9,354 nucleotides of DNA from a bacterium. Lineage in GTDB: Bacteria; UBP13; UBA5359. The stretch covers positions 1-9,354 of the forward strand of contig JAQVUQ010000083.1 in assembly GCA_028699365.1 (NCBI GenBank), in the 5' to 3' direction. The notes under the pieces are model-generated. The model had not been told where the DNA came from. It was given only the letters and a program-made list of their open reading frames with translations, and made no database searches. Made by a program: the position numbers and the translations under genes. This document shows positions 1 through 7,983 of this stretch, piece after piece. The first letter of the stretch is position 1; each line of letters begins with the position of its first letter.

Positions 1-2
1 GG

Positions 3-2633
3 CTGCAGAACAAAAAGATCAAACTGCTGGAGCGCAATCAGATAGAGCTGGTGTTCAAGGAGCAGGAACTCTCTCTGATGCTCAGCCCGGAGGGCGGAAG
101 CTCCAGAGTGAAGGCAGGACGCCTGCTCAAGGCGGACTTGCTGGTGTTGCTTAAGGCTGTGGAGCGGAATGGGGAAGACGGCAGAAAGCTGCGCTATATA
201 GAAGTGGTAGTCTCGGAAACCGGTATGGGACTGAGACTTGTAATAGGCAGTGTTGTTCTGGTAGATGTAGTGGATATAATTGAAGGTGATGCTGCCGCTT
301 TGGAAGTGATGATAAGGAGCGGGCTGAAGAAGTATAAGGAAGGCATAAAAGAGATCTGTGCCGTTCCGCCGTTTATCAGCGATGATCTGACCAGGGATTA
401 TGATTACTTGCAGGAAGCCTATGCCGTGCTCACCGAGCAGGCTCTGCTGCGACAACCGGGAGTAGTGGTGGTGGAACTGGAGGAGGCCAGGGCCATCTCC
501 CGGGAGCTTGAACTTACAGGAGATGGTGCCGCAGTCAGGCGTAACTTGCCTTTATATGTTCTTGGGCGTTATCGGCATAATGGATTGGGAACGGAACTGC
601 GGGTAGGCATCGGATTGGAGCTTAAGCGCGGTGAGGCAAAGCTTCAGGCTGATGAGAAGAAACAGGTCAAGCCGGAAGAAGCTGCTGCGTATATCGGCCG
701 GTCCACCCAGTCAATGCTGACAGCGGTATCAGGCTTGGATCCGGCAAAGCCGGATCCGGAGATGGAGGTCAGACAACTGGCGGAGCGGGGACGGAGTTTT
801 CTGCATATAGGAAGTTATAAAGAGGCACTGAGTCTGTTTGAAGCCGGTCTCTTGCTTAAGCCTGATAATACAGAGCTACATATCGATGCTCTACATGCCG
901 GAGTGATGCTGTTGCCCGCGGCATATAAAGCTTCTATAGATAGTGTGAGAGCTGATGAAGCGCTTGGATATATCAATCGTCTATTACCACATCTGAGAGT
1001 CTTTTTAAATACCGATACGGCGCTGGCTCAGGCTGCTACCGTAAACAATTATTGCAATAACACCGGCTTCATGTCGTTGATCTTAAGAGCCGTTATTAAC
1101 CTCAAGGCCGGGTTCTCTCAGGCAGAGGTAGATAGGGCTGTCATTCTGCTGGATAATTACTGCGATGTTTTTGTCCATAATATTTCTGACAGGATTGCCT
1201 CCGGTGGCATGAATGAGACCGCAATAACAGCTATTATGAATTATTATCCCACAGTAACAAAATATGATAGTGATATTTACCAGCGTCATGTTTATGTCGG
1301 CAAATTGAAGATATTAAAGGCCGTTGCCGGTCAATCGTTCTCCCTGTATTTTGCTCATGTTATCACCGGCCTTAATAATAACAGTGACGGTCTTTTTCCC
1401 GTAGGGCAGTCTGCTGAATATCGGGAATTCATTGAAGGGATTTATTCTCTTCCAATGGCAGGCGCAACTGATCTGGCGGAAGCATTGTATTTGGGATGCT
1501 ATGTAGGTTTTCCACAGAATAAGGGTAAGGAAAGGATAAGCTCGTTTGCCGGAAAAGGCTCAGAAAACATAGGCAAGGTGGTATTTACTTCTCTGCAACC
1601 CACAATTGACGGCCGTGTACCGCATAATTATCCCTGCTTTACAGGGTGGCTGGCCTGTTCGAATGGAATGGACGTTGCCTGGAATGAGAAAGACATTTAT
1701 CTGATGAAGGATAAGGATAGCCTGAAGAAGGTATTTAGCCTGCCGGCAGGGGAGATGTGCTTCAAAGACGTTTGTTTTGACGGCCGTTCTATCTGGGCTC
1801 CCGTCATCGCTTCAGAACCTCTTATTGTGATTATAGATCCTGTAACTGAAAGCATAAGACGTATAACGGTGGAGAACGGTCTGCCGCCAATGAGCGGAGG
1901 CTTGGCGGCGGCGCCGTTGGAAACAGGAAAACTGGCCCTGGCAGGCGCCTTTGGGCGCAGTTGGTTGGCGATAGTGGATATCTCCACGGATGCTCCCCCA
2001 AGTGTAAAACTGCTGCTGGAAGCCAGGACGGTTCCTGTTTCAGATAAGGGAGATGAGGAATTACGCGTAGACAACGTCTTTTTTCCTGTTTCCATGGCAG
2101 TGGTGGAGAGCCCTGGAAAGGAGGGGGATCGGCGGATACTGCTTGCCAGACAGGACACAAAACATGGTGATGCACTCATGGTATTCAATCCTGCAGATCG
2201 TTCATCCTTTCTTATGAAGGATATGCGCTTGGATGACGATAGCTGTAACTATTATTGCAGAGAGGGTTGTGTCTATGGCTTTAGCAATCCATACGGATTC
2301 CTGTATCGTCTGGGTTTCCCTGATTTTCAAAAGGAGATAATCGGTTATTTGCTGGGAAAGAGGGATGACGAATCGTATTCGTTACAGTATGGGATATCTT
2401 GCGAAAAAGATAGGATTCTCCTCCTGGGGAGGCAATGCTGGGCAACAGATCCTGGCGGTAATCTGTTTAGACGCTTAGCATTTTCTCAAATAGAAAATGC
2501 TTATTTTAAAGGTATATACAGAAGCAGTCATTACGGCTTTGTCTGTCTTAAGAGCAGCAGCTACCCCGAGAGTTTATATAAGGCAGAATTTATTTTTCAG
2601 GATTCTTCCTCAAGAGAGGCGGGGAAGAGATGA
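3..2633 (+). CDS. CsgG/LpoB-like + TPR + propeller-like protein, 5' end outside the window
   Basis: The frame is open from the first complete codon at position 3. The residues before the GTG at 51 read LLERNQIELV and run straight into VFKEQELSL, the typical 'ERxxlxxVlxEQeLsl' motif of CsgG/LpoB-like domains. No Shine-Dalgarno site precedes that GTG, so the true start lies upstream. Numbering from the GTG, a CsgG/LpoB-like module covers about residues 1-105, including the KAGRLLKADLLVL stretch. A second, similar-looking module covers about 110-220 (PGVVVVELEEARAISREL). A TPR-like pair follows near 243-282 (SYKEALSLFEAGLLLKPDN). Residues about 500-850 are beta-rich with propeller-like blade motifs (VCFDGRSIWAPV, PLIVIIDP). 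Related domains act in envelope assembly or outer-membrane lipoproteins, so a periplasmic scaffold role is inferred. The signal peptide, if any, is outside the window. The stop overlaps the next start (ATGA), implying translational coupling. The domain calls are by eye; the exact function is unknown. Confidence 0.75.
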   Translation: MQNKKIKLLERNQIELVFKEQELSLMLSPEGGSSRVKAGRLLKADLLVLLKAVERNGEDGRKLRYIEVVVSETGMGLRLVIGSVVLVDVVDIIEGDAAALEVMIRSGLKKYKEGIKEICAVPPFISDDLTRDYDYLQEAYAVLTEQALLRQPGVVVVELEEARAISRELELTGDGAAVRRNLPLYVLGRYRHNGLGTELRVGIGLELKRGEAKLQADEKKQVKPEEAAAYIGRSTQSMLTAVSGLDPAKPDPEMEVRQLAERGRSFLHIGSYKEALSLFEAGLLLKPDNTELHIDALHAGVMLLPAAYKASIDSVRADEALGYINRLLPHLRVFLNTDTALAQAATVNNYCNNTGFMSLILRAVINLKAGFSQAEVDRAVILLDNYCDVFVHNISDRIASGGMNETAITAIMNYYPTVTKYDSDIYQRHVYVGKLKILKAVAGQSFSLYFAHVITGLNNNSDGLFPVGQSAEYREFIEGIYSLPMAGATDLAEALYLGCYVGFPQNKGKERISSFAGKGSENIGKVVFTSLQPTIDGRVPHNYPCFTGWLACSNGMDVAWNEKDIYLMKDKDSLKKVFSLPAGEMCFKDVCFDGRSIWAPVIASEPLIVIIDPVTESIRRITVENGLPPMSGGLAAAPLETGKLALAGAFGRSWLAIVDISTDAPPSVKLLLEARTVPVSDKGDEELRVDNVFFPVSMAVVESPGKEGDRRILLARQDTKHGDALMVFNPADRSSFLMKDMRLDDDSCNYYCREGCVYGFSNPYGFLYRLGFPDFQKEIIGYLLGKRDDESYSLQYGISCEKDRILLLGRQCWATDPGGNLFRRLAFSQIENAYFKGIYRSSHYGFVCLKSSSYPESLYKAEFIFQDSSSREAGKR

Positions 2634-5600
2634 CAAAACTTAGAGTGATCATACTTTCAATTCTGACAACGGCAGTTGCAATGCTCATTATGACCAATGC
2701 AGGGGCCACTCTGCCGGCTGATCAAAAGTCCGGTTTCGTAGAAGATGCAGTCTTTGCCAGAGGGCGAACGCCGCTGATGGAGGCGGCTCTTACCATGAGT
2801 AACCAGGGGTGCTTGAAAGTAAGAGAGTTACTTAATAAAGGAGCAAATGTAAATGCCTGTGACGATGAAGGACGGAATGCATTGATGCTGGCGATAGTGT
2901 TCGGTTACCACTATGAAACGCCTGATTTACTCTTGAATGCCGGAATCGATATCGTTGTAAAAGATAATCATGGACAGACGGCCTTAATGCTTGCTCTTAG
3001 AACCGGGAATTGGTATATAGCAAAAAAGTTGATGAACCGAGAAACAGTCAATTCCGCAGACAAATTCGGCGAGACTCCTTTGCTGCTGGCGGCCGGCAGG
3101 GCGCCGGCTGAACTGGTGGAAGGCATGTTGCAACAAGGGGCAAAACCTGATTTTGCTAACATCAGAGGTGTAACGCCTCTGATGTTAGCATCTTTTGGTG
3201 GACGAAATGATGTTGTTACCATACTTCTTAGATGGGGAGCCAACGTCAATGCTGCGGATAAACAGGGAAGAACGGCATTGGCATATGCTGTTGCTGCATT
3301 AAACATGGAGACGGTTGAAATTCTCAAGTCATATGGAGCCCAAGACGATAGTGCAGAGTTATCAATAAGTGCTTTTAACGGCGATAGCAAGCCCATCCGG
3401 GCACTGCTTGATGGTGGTACAAAGCCGGATAAAGGCGGTATTGCCGGAAGAACGCCCCTCTTTTACGCTTCACTCAAGGGTAATGCCGATATCTCTGAGA
3501 TACTTATTAAGAGGGGTGCTTGCACACAGATATATAGCTCCTTCCCTCAGAAATATACGAGTATAGAAATACATCTTGGTGATTATCCTTTATTTTATGC
3601 GCTTAATGCCGGCAACGACCGTCTGACCAGGATTTTGCTGGCAACCGGAGATATTCCATACTATAGAAGATATTGGTTGCCGTTTAGCTGTGCGCAATAC
3701 AGGTTTACCGATAAAGAAGCTTTGGAGATTATCGATACCTTATTGAAGGCAGGACTTAGTATCAATTTACGTGATGCTCAGGGTATGACCTCTTTGCACT
3801 GTGCAGTATCCGGCAGCAATATATCTTCTGACATGGAAGCGTTGCTTGAGCGTGGAGCAGAGGTAGATATCAAAGATAATCAGGGCAATACGCCTCTGAT
3901 GAACGCTGCACGGCATAACAGCTATAAAGCAATCAATATTCTAATAGCCAGAGGATCTGCGGTTGATACCAGGAATAACAACGGTGAGACAGCTATCATG
4001 TTATCGGTTCAGGGTCCTGTTATAAGATGTGAGGCGCTTAAGGCACTGATTGCTGCAGGGGCCGATGTTAATGCCGTCGATAATCGGGGCAAAACCTCTC
4101 TTGTGTGGGCAGTCAATAGCGGTAATCAGGAGGCAGTTAGTGTCTTGTTGAAACACAAGGCCGATCATCTCATACGAGACATAAACGGTAAAACAGCCTT
4201 GGATTATGCCAGGCGATCCGGGCAGGCGGAGATAATCAGGCTTCTGGCAGAGGCTTCCGGTCTTAGCGAACTGCCTTTGACAGCAGATGATCTATGCCGG
4301 GCAGCCCTGGCATGTGATCCTGTGCTGGGACGTAAGGCGATTAATGCCGGAATAAGTGTTAACAGTTGTGATAATGAAGGCAACACCCCTATAATACTGG
4401 CCTGTATGGATAGCGGCAACCCGCCTGGAAGAACGGAGACAATAGGAATTCTGTTGGCAGCCGATGCTGATGTCAATGTCAAGGGTAACAAATGGACTCC
4501 ATTGTATCTGGCTGTCCGTAGCGGGTGGGTTGATCTTGTACAGGTGTTTCTGTCCAGAGGCGCGGCTACTGAACTTAGTGGTAGCGGTGATGTAACACCT
4601 CTGGGCGTTGCCTACAGTGTGAGCGACGTAAAGAAATCTACGGCTATAGCCCGTTTACTGATTGATGCCGGGGCTAATGTCAATGTTACGGATAGTCAGG
4701 AGAGCACGCCCTTGATGAATGCGGTTGATAAAGGAGACTATAAGATTGCTGCGTTGCTGTTATCACGGGGAGCAGAGGTGAACAGGAGAAATTGGAACGG
4801 AATTACAGCCCTTATGCTTGCTGCTGCCAAAGGATACGATAAGATGGTGGATATGCTTTTATCCCATGGGGCTGACGCCGGCATTGCGGACATTGATGGG
4901 CAGACAGCCTGTATGCAAGCTTTCTTCGCGGGTAAATTCAACGTTTGTGACGTCATCAGGAAGGCTCGTCCTGATGATGATGTGAATAAGCTCTTCCTGG
5001 CAACGCTTGCGGGCGATATGACAACGGTGCGCAATATGTTCGGTGTATTGCAGCCTAAAAGCGAGAGAGTTATCAGGAACGCTGTCTATCTATCTTCATT
5101 GGCGGCAATCCGTAATGGTAATATAGACATGGTGAAGATCATGCTGGAGAAGGGATGGAACTCTAAAACCTCTTTTGTATCGGCTATGCATCTCGGTGTC
5201 CCGCTTAAGATTGGTGATATTACGACTTACAGCTTTTCCGCCGTAGGGGATGCAGCGGTATTCGGCCGGTTGGAGATAATGAAACTGCTGCTGGATAGCG
5301 GTGCTTTACTTGATACTAAAGGGGGTTTTGGTGAATACACGGCACTAACGGCGGCTATCGATTGTGGTCATGAAGATGTGGCAATAGAATTGGTAAACAG
5401 AGGTGCAGATTTTAACATCAGAAGTGCGTTTTACGGGCATTCACTTACATCTGCCTGTAGCAGGCGATACAAACGCCTGGTAAAAATTTTACTGGAAAAG
5501 GGAACTGATATTAATACTATCGGGTACGGCCGCGGGTATGGAAGATCCACGGCTCTGATAATCGCCATCCGTCAGGGTGATGTAGATATGATCAAGTATC

Positions 5601-5719
5601 TTCTGAAAAGAGGTGCCGATATTTCTATCAAGGACGAGTACGGTAAAACGGCTTTAGATTGGGCAAAGCTACAGAAATCGCCGGTACAGGATGCGTTGAT
5701 AAGCTTATTCAAACAGTAA
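2630..5719 (+). CDS. exported ankyrin-repeat protein, about 28-29 repeats
   Basis: This 1029-residue protein starts at the ATG inside the ATGA overlap. Purine-rich GGGGAAG (2621-2627) and AGAGAGG (2613-2619) lie just upstream. Residues 1-26 look like a Sec signal peptide: K3 and R5, a hydrophobic core from V6 to M21, and an A-G-A cleavage site after A26. The mature part is nearly all ankyrin units of about 33 residues. Clear copies carry the G-x-TPLMxA opening and the LLxxGAdvN closing, for example near residues 176-206 and from about 690 to 760. Degenerate or extended units occur around 300-370 and 860-920. The last unit (GKTALDWAKLQKS) reaches close to the C-terminus. Ankyrin arrays bind other proteins; the partner is unknown. 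Export suggests a periplasmic or surface role rather than a cytosolic one. No catalytic domain is recognised. Translational coupling suggests it works with the upstream CsgG-like/TPR protein. A perfect inverted repeat lies inside the gene at 3154-3190. Confidence 0.93.
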   Translation: MTKLRVIILSILTTAVAMLIMTNAGATLPADQKSGFVEDAVFARGRTPLMEAALTMSNQGCLKVRELLNKGANVNACDDEGRNALMLAIVFGYHYETPDLLLNAGIDIVVKDNHGQTALMLALRTGNWYIAKKLMNRETVNSADKFGETPLLLAAGRAPAELVEGMLQQGAKPDFANIRGVTPLMLASFGGRNDVVTILLRWGANVNAADKQGRTALAYAVAALNMETVEILKSYGAQDDSAELSISAFNGDSKPIRALLDGGTKPDKGGIAGRTPLFYASLKGNADISEILIKRGACTQIYSSFPQKYTSIEIHLGDYPLFYALNAGNDRLTRILLATGDIPYYRRYWLPFSCAQYRFTDKEALEIIDTLLKAGLSINLRDAQGMTSLHCAVSGSNISSDMEALLERGAEVDIKDNQGNTPLMNAARHNSYKAINILIARGSAVDTRNNNGETAIMLSVQGPVIRCEALKALIAAGADVNAVDNRGKTSLVWAVNSGNQEAVSVLLKHKADHLIRDINGKTALDYARRSGQAEIIRLLAEASGLSELPLTADDLCRAALACDPVLGRKAINAGISVNSCDNEGNTPIILACMDSGNPPGRTETIGILLAADADVNVKGNKWTPLYLAVRSGWVDLVQVFLSRGAATELSGSGDVTPLGVAYSVSDVKKSTAIARLLIDAGANVNVTDSQESTPLMNAVDKGDYKIAALLLSRGAEVNRRNWNGITALMLAAAKGYDKMVDMLLSHGADAGIADIDGQTACMQAFFAGKFNVCDVIRKARPDDDVNKLFLATLAGDMTTVRNMFGVLQPKSERVIRNAVYLSSLAAIRNGNIDMVKIMLEKGWNSKTSFVSAMHLGVPLKIGDITTYSFSAVGDAAVFGRLEIMKLLLDSGALLDTKGGFGEYTALTAAIDCGHEDVAIELVNRGADFNIRSAFYGHSLTSACSRRYKRLVKILLEKGTDINTIGYGRGYGRSTALIIAIRQGDVDMIKYLLKRGADISIKDEYGKTALDWAKLQKSPVQDALISLFKQ
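3154..3190. repeat. perfect 15-bp inverted repeat, 7-base loop, inside the ankyrin gene
   Basis: The left arm at 3154-3168 (TGCTAACATCAGAGG) is exactly reverse-complementary to the right arm at 3176-3190, with loop TGTAACG. The forward strand encodes residues 176-187, ANIRGVTPLMLA, an ankyrin repeat opening. The reverse strand, read in its own frame, encodes the same 12 residues. The repeat is seen directly. It sits mid-gene with no T-tract, so it is not a terminator. Confidence 0.9.
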
Positions 5720-5743
5720 AGCTTGGCTCTAGAAATAATGCCC

Positions 5744-6097
5744 TCAATCCACCGGCAGCACCCTGATCCCTCCGATATACGGCAGCGGCTCCATGCGTCC
5801 GCTGACGGCGTTGGCTATGCCCATTATAGCCAGGATGACCACGGCCAGGCTGCCCAGCGGTATGACGATCGCAGGGCCGATGAAGGGCATAACGGCACCC
5901 ACGATATTAACGGCTACCGCCAGCAGGAAGAGCACCAGACCTTGATTGGCGTGATACATGGCAAAGCGCGAATCTCTGGCGGCCAGGATGGGGATGAAGA
6001 AGATGATATAGGCCAGGACGCCCATGACCTTGTTCTTGCGGATATCCTCGGGATCGGCCCACGGGCCGCCCGGCTCTCTGTCTTGTTGATCCGTCAT
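5744..6097 (-). CDS. DUF4870-type small integral membrane protein
   Basis: This 117-residue protein has a polar N-terminus (TDQQDREPGG) followed by about three hydrophobic segments near residues 24-40, 54-73 and 76-98. The conserved-looking FAMYHANQGLVLFL motif (45-58) resembles the 'RFHaxQgl' signature of DUF4870/Tic20-like proteins, and the short C-terminal PLPYIGG tail also fits. The ATG at 6097 is preferred: GGAGGA (minus strand, 6113-6108) lies 10 bases upstream. An in-frame TTG at 6115 would overlap that Shine-Dalgarno site and is rejected. The family's function is not established; it is an inner-membrane protein by topology. The gene is convergent with the ankyrin gene and divergent from the histidine kinase. 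It is GC-rich (63% in 5821-5880) compared with the ankyrin gene. Family assignment is by motif recognition. Confidence 0.88.
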   Translation of the reverse strand: MTDQQDREPGGPWADPEDIRKNKVMGVLAYIIFFIPILAARDSRFAMYHANQGLVLFLLAVAVNIVGAVMPFIGPAIVIPLGSLAVVILAIMGIANAVSGRMEPLPYIGGIRVLPVD

Positions 6098-6107
6098 TGC
6101 TGTTAAT

Positions 6108-6113
6108 TCCTCC
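6108..6113 (-). promoter_or_regulatory. ribosome binding site that sets the DUF4870 start
   Basis: The minus strand reads GGAGGA here, 10 bases before the ATG at 6097. It overlaps the alternative in-frame TTG at 6115-6113, so that TTG cannot be served by this site. Confidence 0.7.
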
Positions 6114-6145
6114 AATGGTCGAACATTAACTCCGCAGACACCTTC

Positions 6146-6173
6146 AGTTTATCAAATACGGTTCAAAATGCAA
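6146..6173 (-). promoter_or_regulatory. weak candidate sigma-70-type promoter for the DUF4870 gene
   Basis: On the minus strand TTGCAT (6173-6168) and TAAACT (6151-6146) are separated by 16 bases, giving about 3/6 and 4/6 matches to the -35 and -10 consensus. The predicted transcript would begin near 6139, about 42 bases before the ATG. The matches are weak, and position is the main support. Confidence 0.28.
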
Positions 6174-6194
6174 GTATCCTTGCCACAGGGATAC
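6174..6194. repeat. intergenic hairpin next to the candidate promoter
   Basis: GTATCCTTG (6174-6182) and CAGGGATAC (6186-6194) form a 9-bp stem with one G-T wobble around a CCA loop. It lies in the divergent region between the DUF4870 and kinase genes and directly abuts the candidate -35 hexamer at 6168-6173. No T-tract follows on the plus strand, so it is not an obvious terminator. It could be an operator or a chance palindrome. Confidence 0.4.
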
Positions 6195-6313
6195 ATTGGA
6201 ACTGTCATCTGCGAGATCACGTCGCCGGTGCTGACTGCTTTTGATATCCGTTACCGGTACGGGAATTGCCGTTGTTTATTCACGAGTAGTTTCAACCTGT
6301 GCAATTCTGTCTT

Positions 6314-6320
6314 GAGGAGG
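6314..6320 (+). promoter_or_regulatory. strong ribosome binding site for the kinase TTG start
   Basis: GAGGAGG lies 7 bases before the TTG at 6328. This near-perfect site decides the start, since the nearest in-frame ATG is more than 50 codons downstream inside the first PAS domain. Confidence 0.85.
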
Positions 6321-6327
6321 ACAAGCT

Positions 6328-7983
6328 TTGTCCGGGGGTGAGCATAAACCTTACCGTAACCGTGACGGGAGTACAATAGGCCTGTTCAGTAACTCTCGCA
6401 GCATACGCGGGCACAAAAAGGCTCTGGAAGTGCTGAGAAGAGAAGAGGCGAAATTCTACAGCCTTTTTGAAAACTCACCTATTGCTATGTGGGCGGAGGA
6501 TGCCTCCCGCGTCATGGAATATGTGAACGGCTTGCGGGAGAGCGGCATTACCGATCTTTCGGCTTATCTGTCAAACAGGCCGGATGAAGTGCGCAAGCTA
6601 ATCTCTCTGTTGTGTGTGGTAGATGTCAACAGGAAGGCCCTTGAGCTGTATGGAGCTTCAGATAAGGCCTCCCTTAAGTGCGGGCTGCATAAGGTAATTA
6701 CATGTTACGATGTGTTTATTGAGGAGATCGTCACCCTTTCTCAGGGAGAAACCGTATTTGAGGCAGAGGGATGCAATACCACTCTGCAGGGGGAGGATCT
6801 ATATCTCTTCTTCAAACTCAACGTTATACCTGGATACGAGAGAAGCATGAAGAGAGTTATCGTTTCCATGGTGGATATAACTGCGCGCAAACGGTCGGAG
6901 GAGATGCTGCGGGAGAGCGAGAGCAAATACCGGGCCATAGTCAACGCTATAACGGAAGGGATTATGATCTCGGCCGGCGGTACGATACTGGAAGCCAATG
7001 AAACCCTGTATCGTATGGTAGGTTACACCCCGGCGGAACTGGCGGGGATTGATACCATTCCTGTTCTTGTTCCCGAATCGGAGGAAACTGTGCGCAGGCA
7101 CATAGATGCCGGACTTCAGGAACCGTATGAAGTGGTATTCAATCGCAAGGATGGCGGTCAGTTTACAGCCGAACTGCATGGGCGCAACATAGCCTATGAA
7201 GGCCGTCCCGCCAGATTAACGGTAGTAATAGACATAACGGAGCGTAAGAAGCTGGAGGAGGAACGTGAGCGCTATATAATCAAACTTGAGGAGGCTAACC
7301 GTGTCAAGTCTGATTTTGTTTCACGGGTATCCCATGAGTTGCGGGCGCCTCTTACTATTGTAAGAGGGTACCTTGATCTTCTGAACGAGGGCAGGCTGGG
7401 ACAGGTGAATGAACAGCAAGCGGAGGCTCTCAAGGTAGCCCGGGAACAGTCTGTCGGCCTGCAGACATTGATCGAGGAACTGCTCGATCTTTCCCGCATT
7501 GAGAGCGGGCGTCTGGAATTTCATCTTGAGAAGGTAGATATAAAGAGAATAATTGAAGAGACTATAGATGCTTTCAGCGATATGTATGAGAGAAAAGGGC
7601 TTTACATGAAATGCAGTATAGAGCCGGGGCTGCCGATAATCAACGGTGACTCCTCTCATATCAGAAGAGCTATAACCAATCTGCTGGATAACGCCTACAA
7701 GTTCACGCCCAGGGGTGGAGTTACGATCAGTGCTTACAGAGAGAACGGCTTTTTACGCATCGATGTGGCTGATACCGGTATAGGCTTGTCGGATAAAGAT
7801 ATGAAGCATCTTTTTCAACGATTTTTTCAAGCGGAGCCGGTGCTTACCCGAAGCATCAGAGGTACGGGGCTCGGTCTGTATCTGACCAGGGAACTGATTA
7901 ATATCCATGGCGGCAAGATATGGGCGGAAAGTTCCGGGCACGGCAGGGGCAGCGTGTTTACTATTCTCCTGCCCATAACCTGA
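6328..7983 (+). CDS. soluble PAS-PAS sensor histidine kinase
   Basis: This 551-residue two-component sensor starts at TTG with a strong Shine-Dalgarno site. PAS 1 begins near residue 43 (FYSLFENSPIAMWAED) and ends with VDITARKR near 183-190. It contains a helical insertion at about 57-100, ahead of the VVDVNRKALELYGA strand, a recognisable variant of sensory PAS domains. PAS 2 runs from about 196 to 312 (KYRAIVNAITEGIM to DITERKK). A short coiled linker leads to the HisKA dimerisation domain with H-box SHELRAPL and predicted phosphoacceptor H336. The HATPase domain has the N-box NLLDN (451-455), G1 DTGIGL (482-487), F-box RFFQAE and G2 GTGLGL (512-517). All catalytic motifs look intact. No membrane segment or signal peptide is present, so it should sense a cytosolic cue; the ligand is unknown. 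No response regulator gene lies in the window, so it appears orphan here. Confidence 0.96.
   Translation: MSGGEHKPYRNRDGSTIGLFSNSRSIRGHKKALEVLRREEAKFYSLFENSPIAMWAEDASRVMEYVNGLRESGITDLSAYLSNRPDEVRKLISLLCVVDVNRKALELYGASDKASLKCGLHKVITCYDVFIEEIVTLSQGETVFEAEGCNTTLQGEDLYLFFKLNVIPGYERSMKRVIVSMVDITARKRSEEMLRESESKYRAIVNAITEGIMISAGGTILEANETLYRMVGYTPAELAGIDTIPVLVPESEETVRRHIDAGLQEPYEVVFNRKDGGQFTAELHGRNIAYEGRPARLTVVIDITERKKLEEERERYIIKLEEANRVKSDFVSRVSHELRAPLTIVRGYLDLLNEGRLGQVNEQQAEALKVAREQSVGLQTLIEELLDLSRIESGRLEFHLEKVDIKRIIEETIDAFSDMYERKGLYMKCSIEPGLPIINGDSSHIRRAITNLLDNAYKFTPRGGVTISAYRENGFLRIDVADTGIGLSDKDMKHLFQRFFQAEPVLTRSIRGTGLGLYLTRELINIHGGKIWAESSGHGRGSVFTILLPIT

Noticed and set aside
51-53. GTG at 51 as the start of the first gene
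   Set aside because: The frame is open upstream to the window edge, encodes a continuous CsgG-like motif across the GTG, and has no ribosome binding site before it.
2968-3396. Minus-strand open frame containing an ankyrin-like motif
   Set aside because: The ankyrin motif arises only from the perfect palindrome at 3154-3190; the rest of the frame has no ankyrin pattern.
5723-6106. Plus-strand open frame of 127 codons over the DUF4870 gene
   Set aside because: The product is His/Asp/Gln-rich with no domain, while the opposite strand encodes a membrane protein with family motifs and a good ribosome binding site.
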